Source: Torymus aiolomorphi (lineage: Eukaryota; Arthropoda; Insecta; Hymenoptera; Torymidae). From it: a stretch of 64,000 bases of DNA. Position numbers and translations under genes: made by a program. This document shows, in pieces, positions 30,650 through 43,310 of this stretch; position 1 is the first letter of the stretch, and each line of letters starts with the position of its first letter. The stretch covers positions 94,559,300-94,623,299 of the forward strand of contig CM070876.1 of assembly GCA_036365515.1 (NCBI GenBank), written 5' to 3'. The notes below the pieces were generated by a model, which worked only from the letters and a program-made list of their open reading frames with translations, was not told where the DNA came from and did no database searches.

Positions 30650-32436
30650 ATGCCAACACTTTCGCTTACGCAAGTCATCGAGCGTCAGTACGAATTATTT
30701 AAACGAATTCATAATACGCCCGATAACATCAAGAAAGTTGGTAAAGACAAAATCACTCAAGAGTTTCTTGAAGCTAGACTACGGACGCTAGAGAAAAACT
30801 GGAACGAATTTCAAGAAAACCACAATATCATTCTATCTCAGAAAATTGAAGTACTTGCCAAAGTGAATATTTTGTCAACGACTGCTATGGTGCAACAGAA
30901 GAAGGTTACATCAATTCAGCTGCCTATATTACCAGATTACTTAGAGGATTTCCTCAACAGAACACTCCGCCTATTGTACAACAAACAGTTCCTACAAGAA
31001 AGTTACCCAATATCGAAGTTCCCACTTTTTCCGGGAAATTTACTGACTGGCTAGATTTTAAAGATCTATTCAAAGCTACCATCACCAACGATGAACGACT
31101 CTCCAATTCAGAGAAACTACAGCAATTGAAAACGAACGTTCAAGGGGAAGCAGCTGATATGCTCAAAACAATTCAAATTACAGATCTCAACTTCCCTATT
31201 GCCTGGAAAAAGTTGGAAGATCACGATACAAACAAACGTCGACTTGTTGCCATTTATACCAAGACCCTACTCGATCTTCCTGCCGTACACTCCGAGTCGC
31301 CATCTCATTTACAATCCCTTCTTAATACAACGACAAATGCAATCTCGGCTTTAGAGCAACTCAAAAGGCCAACCAATCAATGGGATGATCTACTCGTGCC
31401 TATCATTGCTCATAAGCTTGATTTCAAAACCTTATGCGAGTGGGAAAAACAAGTCAGTAAGAGTGCCGATCCCCCTACTTTTGTCCAACTTAGTCTGTTT
31501 GTCCAACTTAGTACCGAACGTATTGATTTTTTAGAAACCACCTCCGTACCTAAGTTAAGTAAATCTAAAACTTCAGAAAATAGATCAATTAGCTCTCATG
31601 CTACGTTTACCGACAAGTGTGTCTTTTGTACAGACGCACATTTCATTACTCGTTGCAATGCCTTCAAAGCCAAAACCGCAAATGAGCGTAAAATCTTTGT
31701 GGAAAAAAGGAAGTTATGTTTCAATTGTCTTTGGTTTCACTCGATCAGTAATTGCCGATCTGACAGAAGATGTATCATATATAACAGTCAACACCATACG
31801 CTTCTTCACGAAGATAGAAATACAAGTTCTCATGTGTCTGCCGCTGAACCAACGCATAATCACGTCGCTTTCACTGGTCCCTCGTTTGCTGCCAACACTG
31901 ACCTGCAACTAAGTTTAGTAGCTCAAAGCTCCAGTGTAGAACCTGCTCTTCTGGCTACCGCGCTGGTGAAACTACGTGGTGCTGATGGCAGAATTCATAC
32001 TGCTCGAGCCATGATAGATCCTGGATCCCAAAGTTCCTTTGTATCCGAGGTGTTATTAAAGAAGCTTGAACAACCATACTCTGCCACGACAGTGCCGTTG
32101 AGTGGTATTGGAGGTTATTCTCACATCCCTGCTAAGGGCCGTACAACTTTACAACTTACATCCGCCTTCAACCCTAAAGCACATTTGCAATTAAACGCAC
32201 TAGTACTTCCCTTTATTACTAAATACATGCAAAGATGCCATGAACTAATGAATGCCTGGACCCATTTGAAGGGATTACAATTAGCTGACGATTTCAGGGA
32301 AACACCTGCTGAAATTGACATTTTACTTGGGGTCGACATCTTCCCGACATCTTCCCAGAGATCTTGCTCAACCGACTGGTCAAAGGACCTTCCGGAACTC
32401 CAATGGCCCAATGCACAATCTTCGGATGGATTATAA
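30650..32436 (+). pseudogene. BEL/Pao gag-protease (frameshifted, pol missing)
   Basis: ATG 30650 opens a gag of the DUF1759 type. A shift near 30947 moves the reading into the frame that runs to 32436. Zinc-knuckle-like motifs follow (C-V-F-C...H...C and C-F-N-C-L-W-F-H-S-I-S-N-C, about 31617-31755), then a retroviral-type aspartic protease (A-M-I-D-P-G-S-Q-S-S-F, about 32010). The usual catalytic D-T/S-G reads D-P-G. A duplicated CATCTTCCC word near 32340 shifts the frame again. Reverse transcriptase, RNase H and integrase are absent: the 3' LTR starts within 80 bp. Gag packages RNA in virus-like particles, so this copy is at best a structural remnant. Confidence 0.8.
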
Positions 32437-32511
32437 GCGGACCTATTGACCTATTTAAATGTCTGCTAAACTAATTCTGTTCGCCCATTGTATGGACGAA
32501 AGCGGGCGGTA

Positions 32512-32875
32512 TGTTCGGGATTGTAGTACCCGAAGTGTCCGCCAGATGGCAAGCGCCAAGCGCAACCTTCAATGAAAAAACATCACCCGCGTGCTTAAGT
32601 AAAGACCTACTCCTCGCACTCAATCTTATCATATTACGCATACTACTTTGCCTATACCTTTTGCCTATACTTACATTGCCTATTTTTGGTGTCTTACTTG
32701 CGAGTAAGACATATTATTACCTATTTTCACGAACGCGCTTCGTGTACACATTTCCTTTGCTACCACTCTACTTGCGAGTGGGTGGGAGCAAATACTTTAA
32801 GTCTTTGCGACTTATTATTTTCTCTCGGCGATAAACCCTAACAATCTAAACTCCGTATACGTTCTGTCGTATACA
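32512..32875 (+). mobile_element. BEL/Pao 3' LTR
   Basis: It starts TGTTCGGGATTGTAGTACCC and ends GTCGTATACA (TG...CA, 364 bp). A purine-rich tract (GGACGAAAGCGGGCGG) lies just upstream, in the place of a plus-strand primer. Its last 117 bp match the partial 5' LTR. Confidence 0.8.
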
Positions 32876-33077
32876 TACTTTAATATTTGTCTTGTTTTGA
32901 TAACTGATTCGAGAAACTATAAACTGCTGTTATATATATGGACATATACTGTGATATACATAAATTTGACGTACAATTTTTTTTTTTGCTTCCTCAAAGA
33001 GGAAGCTTTATAAAAGTGAAAAAAATTTTTGAAACAAAAAATGTTCAAAAACATGTTTTTGATAAAAAAAATTTTCG

Positions 33078-33131
33078 TACGTGTGTGTGTGTGTGTGTGT
33101 GTGTGCATGCGTGAGTGCGTGCGTGTGTGTC
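33078..33131. repeat. (GT)n microsatellite
   Basis: A TG-rich run with interruptions (GTGCATGCGTGAGTGCGTGC). Confidence 0.9.
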
Positions 33132-33241
33132 GTTATTTATGTTCTAATTTTTTTTAATCGTTTTACACTTTTTTATCAACTGTTACAGCTATAATTAATA
33201 TTTATATACATTTATTTCTTTTAATTATAAGATTTTTGTCA

Positions 33242-35263
33242 ATGGACTATCTTTCCCTGGTGGCCACATTAATGAATATTAATATTGCTGTTTCAGATAC
33301 TGAAAACATTCAGCTACTTGCTCCTGGAATTAGACAAAGAGAAAACTACCTATTTAAATTAGTAGCTATCTGTATATTTCACTGCTATAGAGAATTTGCT
33401 CTTTCCATATATAAAGGCGAAAAGATGACTTGGCAAATAAAAAATCTTATTCTCAGTAAAATATGCATTGGGACTGAGCCCTCTAAAAAGGACAAAACAA
33501 AACTGGATAACTACTTCAACATGTATAATATATATTTGCAAAAAATGTCCCAAGATGTAGTAGGCACTGGTATATATTAAAAGACTTAAATTTTTTCACA
33601 AATTATTATTTATACATAGAATTCATTTTATCTTTATAGTTCTGAAGAAATTCATGTTAAAAGACATAGAAAGTCGAGAATTAAAAATTATCCTACAGCC
33701 CCTTACACAATGTGAGAATCGTAATATTCAGAAAGAAAATTTCCTTTTTCGTGTAATATCAAATCAACCAACAAAAAAAAGAATCAGTTTAGAAGCTATA
33801 CATAAAAATTATACAATTCAAGAAATCCATAAAGTAATAGGCATTAAAAGTGATAGTATTAACAACCTTGATGGTAATGTAGCTGATGTAAATATCGAGT
33901 TGAAGAATACTGAAAAATTAAGGAATTCATGTGAAGATTCTCCAAATAAACAGAAGAACAATCAATCTAAATATATAAACATCTTGACTGTAGGGTCAGA
34001 CTGTAATAAAATGATACAAAATGAGAGTAGTTCTAAGAAAAGAGAATTAGAAACAGTTTTTGTTGGTAAATCAACAACGCCGTCAAAAGCGTCACAATCA
34101 AATAAAGGTAGTCTAGTATGACATCTTTTCTAATCATGTACTGACATACATTAAGTAAGTATTGTAGAATCCAATGGCGAAAATTAGTAAAATTCATGGG
34201 ATCGTGAAAACTCAATTCCTATATGTTTTTGTAAATATCAATAGTTTAAATTTAGCAGACAATATAATGCTAATAATATAATACTAGAATAAGTAAATGA
34301 AAATTTTCTAATTATTGGTAGATTTGTAATTGGAAAGCGTGAATAAAGGACACAAAGTGGTACTGTTACCAGTGCTTACCTAATGTATAAAGTTCATATA
34401 CAAGCTCATGCAATCCTGCACACTTGTGTGCATCCATACACATCATACACACACTCGCACACACACATACGTTGTATACTACATAACTTAATAAAATTAA
34501 TTTTGTCTATTAATTATAAAAACTTTTAATTTGCAGGCAGGGTATATGATAAAATCGTTGATGGCTTATCTTCATTTGAATCAATATTTGGTAAGTTATA
34601 AATTTTATCTTTGTTAAAGTTTGCCCAGTTAATAAAATAAAATTATTTTTAGATATGGATATGCAAGTTTCATTGGCAAAGAAGCTGGTGATACTTCACC
34701 TGTTTTCAGACAATAGCAATGTTGATTTAAATACATATATGACATATCCAATAATACCTAAGATAATTAAGCACAACATTTTGTTGAAAATTTATGGTGA
34801 TAGCATTAAAAGCTATCATTATTCTTATTTAGAACTGTTCATACCGTACCGGTATTTAATACGGCAAAAAATGAAAGACTTAACTAGACTATTTAGAGAA
34901 AATGAAATGATTATTCTAAAGAATAATATAAACAACACGTGTTCCTTTGAAGATGCTCAAAACTATTTTTACGAAGGTAAGCCTACATGCTTGAATGCAA
35001 TGCTTGAAAACTTTGAGGATACTTGTTTTATTTTGTACTGCATAATTCATAAAGACGTAATTTTAAAGTCTAATTTTTCAAAATAATAAATAATTTAATG
35101 TTTTTAGCACTCGACCAAATATCAAATAAACCTCAATAAAAATGAACTAATAGAGGACATAACAGCTATAAAATTTATGGATAGAAGTGATGATACAGTA
35201 TTTCATTCAGTTTGTAGGATGATTTTGTATTTGAATATGAGTGGATATCGAAACTGTGAATAG
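33242..35263 (+). CDS. Spliced gene of unknown function (five candidate exons)
   Basis: Four plus-strand segments join in frame at good splice sites: 33242 (ATG) to 33569 (donor GTATAT), 33640-34107 (acceptor TCTTTATAG, donor GTAGTC), 34537-34590 (acceptor ATTTGCAG, donor GTAAGTTA) and 34653-34976 (acceptor TTATTTTTAG, donor GTAAGCC). All three internal joins have matching phase. A last exon after TTTTTAG at 35107 is open to TAG 35263 in one frame, but the phase then needs another donor (GTAATT at 35057), so the 3' end is unsettled. An acceptor just before the ATG (ATTATAAG) suggests more exons upstream. The product, over 380 residues, is rich in lysine, asparagine and serine in the middle, with more structured, hydrophobic first and last parts. 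I recognise no family. Confidence 0.5.
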
Positions 35264-35419
35264 ATTGACCAGATCAAAAAAATAACGTAAATGGAAAATC
35301 ATCCCCGTAATTCCTATAATTTCTTATTTAGGTAACAAGAGCTCAAAGGGTAGTTCTTGTATATGTATATAATGCCCTTCTGCAACAGAGATTCTGTTTT
35401 TATACTTTTTCTTCCTCGT

Positions 35420-35840
35420 CAACAAAGCTTTGTAGCCACAAAATAAAGGTTTTCGAAAAGACGAAATAAGAATATTTCGAATATTCACGATATTTTCAGC
35501 CTCCCTACGTTGAAATATGCATTTTTTTTTAGAAAATATGTGTACGTGTGTGCATTTGTGTGTGTGGTTTTAGTGATTCACAATTAAGATTTTCAATCAC
35601 CCTGAATTGAAATATGTATTTCTTTAAAGAAAATGTGTGTGTGTGTGTGTGTGTCTGTGTGTGTGTGTGTTGTGTGTGTGTGTGTGTGTTTTCAGTGATT
35701 TGCGCCCTTTCCACACGACCGGCACGACGCACTTCATGTGCAAAGGACGTTATGTTTTGAATCTTCCTGTGTCTAAAAGGAAGTATTTTTTATTTTTTAG
35801 AAAATATCTATTATTACGAGTGACCTATCGCAGTTTTTAA
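35420..35840. repeat. Short tandem repeats with GT microsatellites
   Basis: A unit of roughly 110 bp (TTGAAATATG, a T-rich stretch, AGAAAATATGTGTG, TTTTCAGTGATT) occurs twice and a third time partly. Two GT runs (about 35540-35565 and 35634-35690) lie inside it. Confidence 0.6.
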
Positions 35841-36130
35841 GTAAAAAAATCCGGGTTTGAACCAGGACCGCCAATATTTACATACCGCTTACAAAAATTT
35901 AGTTACTTGTAATTCTCCAAAAATCGAAAGAAAACGTCGATTCGGCACCTGTGACCGTCTATTTCAAGTGTTTATCTCACTTTGCGTAATTGACCAGACT
36001 ACATCAATGAAAAATGCCATTCTCCAGATGCTCTAAACATCTCATCAGTTTCGTGCAAACAGTTTTATTATATTAATTAATTACACCCACTATTGAGTAC
36101 AGTACTAATCAAGAATTGCAATCTTTCATA
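35841..36130. other. Spacer, no gene seen
   Basis: On the minus strand there is GGTTCAAACCC followed by seven Ts (near 35846-35860), which looks like a Pol III B box and terminator. No convincing A box or tRNA fold was found, so no RNA gene is called. Confidence 0.4.
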
Positions 36131-36145
36131 TACCCTATTGAAAAA

Positions 36146-36280
36146 TATCGCGCGATTATCGTGCGATAAATCGCGCGATAAATCGCGCGATAAATCGCGC
36201 GAATAATCGCGCGATGATCGTGCCAGTTTATCGACCATTTTCTGGCGCGATAATCGTGCGATAATCGCGCGAGTTAACCG
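36146..36280. repeat. ATCGCGCGAT cluster at the left end of the giant palindrome
   Basis: The self-complementary decamer ATCGCGCGAT recurs every 12 bp or so, with variants (ATCGTGCGAT, ATCGCGCGAA). The inverted counterpart is at 43020-43140, and an isolated site lies near 36474. Confidence 0.85.
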
Positions 36281-38064
36281 AAATTCAACATTAAAAAATA
36301 AGTTTTATTTCCACAGCTGTGTACGTGCTTGCGTAATTGACAAACATTATGACTGTAAATGTATCAGTGCGTAACTGCAGTGTTAATGTACACCCGAGGG
36401 AAGTTAATTCTTTCCGAACGTGCCGGGTGAATTCAAAATCTTGGAATCACATTGGACTATTCAAGTGTTATTAATCGCGCGATTAATCGGAAAATTTTTA
36501 TAAAAACAATTACACCAAAAATATGTATAAAAATTACTTTTAATAAGAACGAATTACTTTCAAAAGTTATAGATTATACTGAAAAAATTTAGCTGATTTC
36601 AGCTGGACATCATGCCAAAACGTCACCTGATTATCAGGTGATTAGCACCTAAAAATCATGTTGATATTATCTCTTAAATAACATTGTTTTTACATTTTGC
36701 TATGAAAAATCGAGTTTTTCTCGCAGTCAAAGCAATTAATTAAATTTTTAAACTCTTATCTATGATTAACATATGTATTATAACCATGCCCACATAAAAA
36801 TATTTCGTAAGTTCTTACGTGAGAACTTACGTAAGCTCTCATCACTCGGTGTGCGAATAAGTAAATTAAAAATTAAAAAATAAAGACATGTAACATACAT
36901 GTATATTGGAATAATATTATCATAAATGATATTGTTCTTAATGTGGAGAAAGGATAAATGATGTTTAATGAGCCACGTGCTCGCGCTACTCGACACCGAC
37001 CCGTGATATAGCAAATTTACACGAGGTCGGAGCCGAGCGCGCCCACGTGTACTTCGATATTAGCTGCTACCATGAACAGTTGCGACGACGTCGGCCACAC
37101 TACGAGGAGGCGAAATCTTGACGATGATATTGATATTAAAAGAACAGAGAAGATATTTCACATGGGGTCAGCAGATCAAATTTTTGAATCCTTTAGGCTT
37201 TGTGAGTTATAACTATAATAATTTTTATTCAACAAAAATGTTTCTGATTCTTTATTACAAACTATTTCAAATGTGTGCAGGAACAATATTGGTAAACCGT
37301 CTTGAAAAGAATTCTATATTTTTAAATATCAATATAAACCAATAATTGGTATTTTTGTCAACCCGCTGGATTTCAGATCATAATATTATTCATATATCTC
37401 ATGTTATGGATCTTGCCGCTAAAGTTGCTCAAAGCATGAAAAATCCATTAAACATCTATTTTCAACAATATTTTCAACAGACTTATAAGTAATAACACTT
37501 ATATTTACTTTCCTAAATTTCCAATGGGAGCCATTTACACTGTTAATAAACTCTCTTTCTAATCTTCATATCTATTCCAAATTCAATTTCATAAGTAATC
37601 TATTATTATATGTGCAAAAGCCAAAAGTAAATTAATATGTAAAAAAGTTGCAATCAAAGTAGTTGAAAAACGATTTAGCAATTGTATACTCCAATGCGCA
37701 GACAAATACTTCTTACTCATTAATTTTCAAATACAATATGGTGTTCTTAGTAAGTCTTCGCTTCATGTGAAATTTCATAAATTATGTAAATTACAATCTT
37801 ATAAATCATTAAGATCCATAATCCAATTATTTAATTGTAATTTACACTGAATAGTTTATGAAATTTCATGATGCGAAGGTTTAATAAGAAAACCATATTT
37901 TACTTGAAAATTATTGAGTAAGAAGTTCTTGTCTGGGCATTGAAATATACAATTGCTAAATTATTTTTCAACTACGTTGTTTGCAACTTTTTACATAGTA
38001 ATTTACTTTTAGCTTTGGCACACATAATAATAGATTACTTATAAAATTCTGTTTCGAGTAGATA

Positions 38065-38313
38065 TCAAGAATACATGTAGAGTTTATTAACAGTGTAAGC
38101 GGCTTCCATTGAAAATGTAGGAAAGTAAATATAAATTTTATTACTTACAAGCCTTTCAAAATATTGTTGAAAATAGATATTTAATGTATTTTTCATTTTA
38201 TGACAATATTCAGCAACAAAATCCTCAAACTTTGCAAATGGATCATAAAATAAATATAAACATATTCTACAAATAAAAAGCAAATTTTTTCCTAATGCCA
38301 CATTTTTTGCCAA
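38065..38313 (-). pseudogene. Repeated coding-like fragment inside the giant palindrome (left arm)
   Basis: An 82-codon frame with K-N-V-A-L-G-K-N-L-L-F-I and C-H-K-M-K-N-T-L-N-I-Y-F-Q-Q-Y-F. The same peptide occurs in the right arm at about 40270-40430, and a third time at about 41000-41140 with a small insertion. A more diverged version is near 37400-37490. It may be what is left of the element's own gene. I do not recognise it. Confidence 0.35.
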
Positions 38314-40236
38314 AGCTAAAAGTAAATTAGTGTAAAAAAGTTGAAATCAAAGTAGTTGAAAAACAATTTAGCAATTGTATACTCCATTACGCAGACAAAT
38401 ATTTCTTACTCAATAATTTTCAAATAAAATATGGTGCTCTTATTAAGCCTTCGCTTCATGTGAAAATTCATAAATTATGTAATTTACAATCTTACAAATC
38501 ATTAAGATCCATAAGTCAATTATTTAATTGTAGTTTACACTGAAAAGTTTATCAAATTTCATGATGCAAAGGTTAAGTAAGAAAACCATATTTTATTTGA
38601 AAATTATTGAGAAAAAGTTCTTGTCTGGGTATTGGAATATACAATTGCTAAATTGTTTTTCAATTACTTTGATTGCAACTTTTACATAGTAATTTACTTT
38701 TAGCTTTCGCACACATAATAATAGATTACTTATAAGATTCAGTTTTGAGTAGATATCAAGAATACATATAGAGTTTATTAACAGTGTAAGCCGCTGAATA
38801 AGTTAAAATTCATGTATGTAAATTCTGATATTACTAGCTTACATGTTATACGTTCAAAATAAGCAATGAAGGGGCCAACCCGTTACCACACCACATCCAT
38901 TGAAAGCCAAGGCCAGATCGAGGCACATATTGGTACTAGTAGCACTACATACTGTTGAGAACATCCTCAGTCTGATGGTTGAGAATCATTCATCTTTTCT
39001 GCTGCCTCAGGTACCTCCAACAAGAGAAAAGTACAAACAGCCCACCCACCCATTAAAGAGGTTAGGAGTGAGAAAGAACTTACAGAATCTATGCTTTACC
39101 GCCGACTGTGTTGTTTTATTGTCTCAGATGAATCACCACCGAACGATGGACGCGAAGAATGAACCAACACCCACCAGGACACCGTACTGCAGCAGCCGCT
39201 GTCATATCGTTGCGAATGTCGAACAAGACACGTGTACGGCAGCGTCGGACGTTGGTCTACCTATACAAACAATTCAGTCAGCTGTTGGCGCTCCCGGCCG
39301 CTTGGGATATAATCGTCTCGTCCGTAAAAAGGCTGTCCAACGCTGCCGTGCACGTGTCTTGTTCGGCATTCGCAACGATGACAGCGGCTGCTGCAGTACG
39401 GTGTCCTGGTGGGTAAATTGGTTCCTTCTTCACGTCCATCGTTTGGTGGTGACTCCTCTCAGACAGTAAGACAGCGGAGTCGGCGGTAAAGCATAGACTA
39501 TGTAAGTTCTTTCTCACTCCTAACCTTTTTAATGGGTGGGTGGGCTGTTTGTACTTTTCTCTTGTTGGAGGTATCTGAATCAGCAGAAGAGATGAATGAT
39601 TCTCAACCATCAGGCTGAGGATGTTCTCAACAGTATGTAGTGCTACTAAGTACCAATATGTGCCTCGATCTGGCCTTCGCTTTCAGTGGATGTGGTGTGG
39701 TAACGGGTTGGCCCCTTCATTGCTTATTTTGAACGTATAACATGTAAGCTAGTAATATCAGAATTTACATACATGAATTTTAACTTATTCAGCGGCTTAC
39801 ACTGTTAATAAACTCTATATGTATTCTTGATATCTACTCAAACCTGAATCTTATAAGTAATATCTATTATTATGTGTGCGAAAGCTAAAAGTAAATTACT
39901 ATGTAAAAAAGTTGCAATCAAAGTAGTTGAACAATTTAGCAATTGTATATTCTAATACCCACACAAGAACTTTTTCTCAATAATTTTCAAATAAAATATG
40001 GTTTTCTTACTAAACCTTCGCATCATGAAATTTGATAAACTTTTTAGTGTAAACTACAATTAAATAATTGTCTTATGGATCTTAATGATTTGTAAGATTG
40101 TAAATTACATAATTTATGAATTTTCACATGAAGCGAGGGCTTAATAAGAGCACCACATTTTATTTGAAAATTATTGAGTAAGAAATATTTGTCTGTGTAA
40201 TGGAGTATACAACTGCTAAATTGTTTTTCAACTACT

Positions 40237-40431
40237 TTGATTGCAACTTTTTACGGTAATTTACTTTTAGCTTTGGCAAAAAATGTGGCATTAGGAAAAA
40301 ATTTGCTTTTTATTTGTAGAATATGTTTATATTTATTTTATGATCTATTTGCAAAGATTGAGGATTTTGTTGCTGAATATTGTCATAAAATGAAAAATAC
40401 ATTAAATATCTATTTTCAACAATATTTTTGA
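40237..40431 (+). pseudogene. Repeated coding-like fragment inside the giant palindrome (right arm)
   Basis: The right-arm counterpart of the fragment at 38065-38313, sharing about 50 residues and ending at a stop just after Q-Q-Y-F. The nearby duplicate at 41000-41140 is interrupted. Function unknown. Confidence 0.35.
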
Positions 40432-43019
40432 AAGGCTTGTAAGTAATAAAATTTATATTTACTTTCCTACATTTTCAATGGAAGCCGCTTACACTGTTAA
40501 TAAACTCTACAAGTATTCTTGATATCTATTCGAAACAGAATTTTATAAATAATCTATTATTATGTGTGCCGAAGCTAAAAGTAAATTACTATGTAAAAAG
40601 TTGCAATCAAAGTAGTTGAAAAATAATTTAGCAATTGTATATTCCAATACCCATACCAGAACTTCTTACTCAATAATTTTCAAATAAAATATGGTTTTCT
40701 TACTAAACCTTCGCATCATGAAATTTGATAAACTTTTCAGTGTAAACTACAATTAAATAATTGACTTATGGATCTTAATGATTTGTAAGATTGTAAATTA
40801 CATAATTTATGAATTTTCACATGAAGTGAATGCTTAATAAGAGCACCATATTTTATTTGAAAATTATTGAGTAAGAAATATTTGTCTGCGTAATGGAGTA
40901 TACAATTGCTAAATTGTTTTTCAACTACTTTGATTGCAACTTTTTTATACTAATTTACTTTTAGCTTTGACTAAAAATGTGGCTTGTAATTTGTAGCATT
41001 GGGAAAAAATTTGCTTTTTATTTGTAGAATATGTTTATATTTATTTTATGATCCATTTGCAAAGTTTGAGGATTTTGTTGCTGAATATTGTCATAAAATG
41101 AAAAATACATTAAATATCTATTTTCAACAATATTTTTGAAAGGCTTGTAAGTAATAAAATTTATATTTACTTTCCTACATTTTCAATGGAAGCCGCTTAC
41201 ACTGTTAATAAACTCTACATGTATTCTTGATATCTACTCGAAACAGAATTTTATAAGTAATCTATTATTATGTGTTCGAAAGCTAAAAGTAAATTACTAT
41301 GTAAAAAAGTTGCAATCAACGTAGTTGAAAAATAATTTAGCAATTGTATATTCCAATGCCCAGACAAGAACTTCTTACTCAATAATTTTCAAGTAAAATA
41401 TGGTTTTCTTATTAAACCTTCGCATCATGAAATTTCATAAACTATTCAGTGTAAATTACAATTAAATAATTGGATTATGGATCTTAATGATTTATAAGAT
41501 TGTAATTTACATAATTTATGAAATTTCACATGAAGCGAAGACTTACTAAGAACACCATATTGTATTTGAAAATTAATGAGTAAGAAGTATTTGTCTGCGC
41601 ATTGGAGTATACAATTGCTAAATCGTTTTTCAACTACTTTGATCGCAACTTTTTTACATATTACTTTACTTTTGGCTTTTGCACATATAATAATAGATTA
41701 CTTATGAAATTGAATTTGGAATAGATATGAAGATTACAAAGAGAGTTTATTAACAGTGTAAACGGCTCCCATTGGAAATTTAGAAAAGTAAATATAAGTG
41801 CTATTACTTATAAGTCTGTTGAAAATATTGTTGAAAATAGATGTTTAATGGATTTTTCATGCTTTGAGAAACTTCAGCGGCAAGATCCATAACATGAGAT
41901 ATATGAATAATATTATGATCTGAAATTCAGCGGGTTGACAAAAATACCAATTATTGGTTTCTATTGATATTTAAAAAATATAGAATTCTTTTCAAGAGGG
42001 TTTACCAATATTGTTCCTGGGCACATTTTAAATAGTTTTTAATAAAGAATCAGAAACATTTTTGTTGAATAAAAATTATTATAGTTATAGCTCACAAAGC
42101 CTTAACGATTCTAAAATTTGATCTGCTGACCCCACGTGAAGTATCTTCTCTGTTCTTTTAATAGCAATATCATCGCCAAGATATCGCCTCCTGGCACTGT
42201 GGCCGACGTCATCGCAACTGTTCATGGTAGCAGCTAATATCGAGTACATGTGGGCGCGCTCGGCTCCGGCCTCGTGTAAATTTGCTATATCACGGGTCGG
42301 TGTCGAGTAGCGCGAGCACGTTGCTCATTAAACATCATTTATCCTTTCTCCACATTAAGAACAATATCATTTATGATAATATTATTCCAATATACAGGTA
42401 TGTTACATGTCTTTATTTTTTAATTTTTAATTTACTTATTCGCACACCGAGTGATGAGAGCTTACGTAAGTTCTTACGTAAGAACTTATGAAATATTTTT
42501 ATGTGGTCATGGTTTTAATACATATGTTAATCATAGATAAAAGTTTAAAAATTTAATTAATTGCTTTGACTGCGAGAAAAACTCGATTTTTCATAGCAAA
42601 ATGTAAAAACCATGTTATTTAAGAGATAATATCAACATGATTTTTAGGTGCTAATCACTTGATAATCAGGTGACGTTTTGGCATGATGTCCAGCTACAAT
42701 CAGCTAAATTTTTTTCAGTATAAACTATAACTTTTGAAGTAATTCGTTCTTATTAAAAGTAATTTTTATACATATTTTTGGTGTAATTGTTTTTATAAAA
42801 ATTTTCCGATTAATCCCGCGATTAATAACACTTCAATAGTCCAATGGGATTGCAAGATTTTGAATTCACCCGGCACGTTCGGAAAGAATTAACTTCCCTC
42901 GGGTGTACATTAACACTGTAGTTACACACTAATACATTTACAGTCATAATGTTTGTCAATTACGCAAGCACGTACACAGTTGTGGAAATAAAACTTATTT
43001 TTTAATGTTGAATTTCGGT

Positions 43020-43140
43020 TAACTCGCGCGATTATCGCACGATTATCGCGCCAGAAAATGGTCGATAAACTGGCACGATCATCGCGCGATTAGTCGCGCG
43101 ATTAATCGCGCGATTCATCGCACGATAATCGCGCGATATT
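43020..43140. repeat. ATCGCGCGAT cluster at the right end of the giant palindrome
   Basis: The mirror of the left cluster, with the same decamer and variants. The copies are not base-for-base identical, so they have evolved separately. Confidence 0.85.
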
Positions 43141-43154
43141 TTTCAATAGGGTAT

Positions 43155-43260
43155 CGTTTAATTTTATGAAATAATTTTGCAATGCTCCTATCATATCACT
43201 TCATCGACCGAATTAAATCGATAAGATATATACAGGGGATAGCCCTACCAGAAAAAATCA
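43155..43260. mobile_element. Fragment of the 393-751 foldback family
   Basis: CTCCTATCATATCACTTCAT and the following AAATCGATAAGATATATACA match the arm seen near 393-450 and 1155-1205. Only one arm is present. Confidence 0.55.
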
Positions 43261-43310
43261 GCTGATAAATCAGATGATTTGTCAGATGATTTATCAGCTG
43301 ATTTCTCGTC
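43258..43310. repeat. Short palindrome, AATCAGCTGATAAATCA type
   Basis: AATCAGCTGATAAATCA pairs with TGATTTATCAGCTGATT across a short loop that repeats CAGATGATTT. It could form a cruciform. Similar words (CACCTGATTATCAGGTG) occur in the giant palindrome. Confidence 0.6.

Larger units (their letters stand above)
36133..43151. mobile_element. Giant palindromic element, 7.0 kb, with TA target duplication
   Basis: CCCTATTGAAAAATATCGCG at 36133 is inverted at the right end (43151), and TA flanks both sides (36131-36132 and 43152-43153). The left arm is about 36133-39250 and the right arm 39335-43151, with a unique loop of about 84 bp. The right arm is about 700 bp longer because one internal block is present twice. 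Each arm contains 400-bp sub-palindromes (about 37615-38020 and 38325-38705; 39875-40275, 40565-40970 and 41275-41690). Near both ends lie clusters of ATCGCGCGAT. No intact gene is present. It is best described as a large foldback-type DNA transposon of unknown superfamily; TA flanks would fit Tc1/mariner-like integration. Confidence 0.8.

Noticed and set aside
35841..35900. Possible tRNA or SINE (B box plus T run, minus strand)
   Set aside because: No A box and no cloverleaf could be found.
38900..39610. Open frames in the centre of the giant palindrome (189 and 110 codons, opposite strands)
   Set aside because: They mirror each other because of the palindrome and show no family resemblance.
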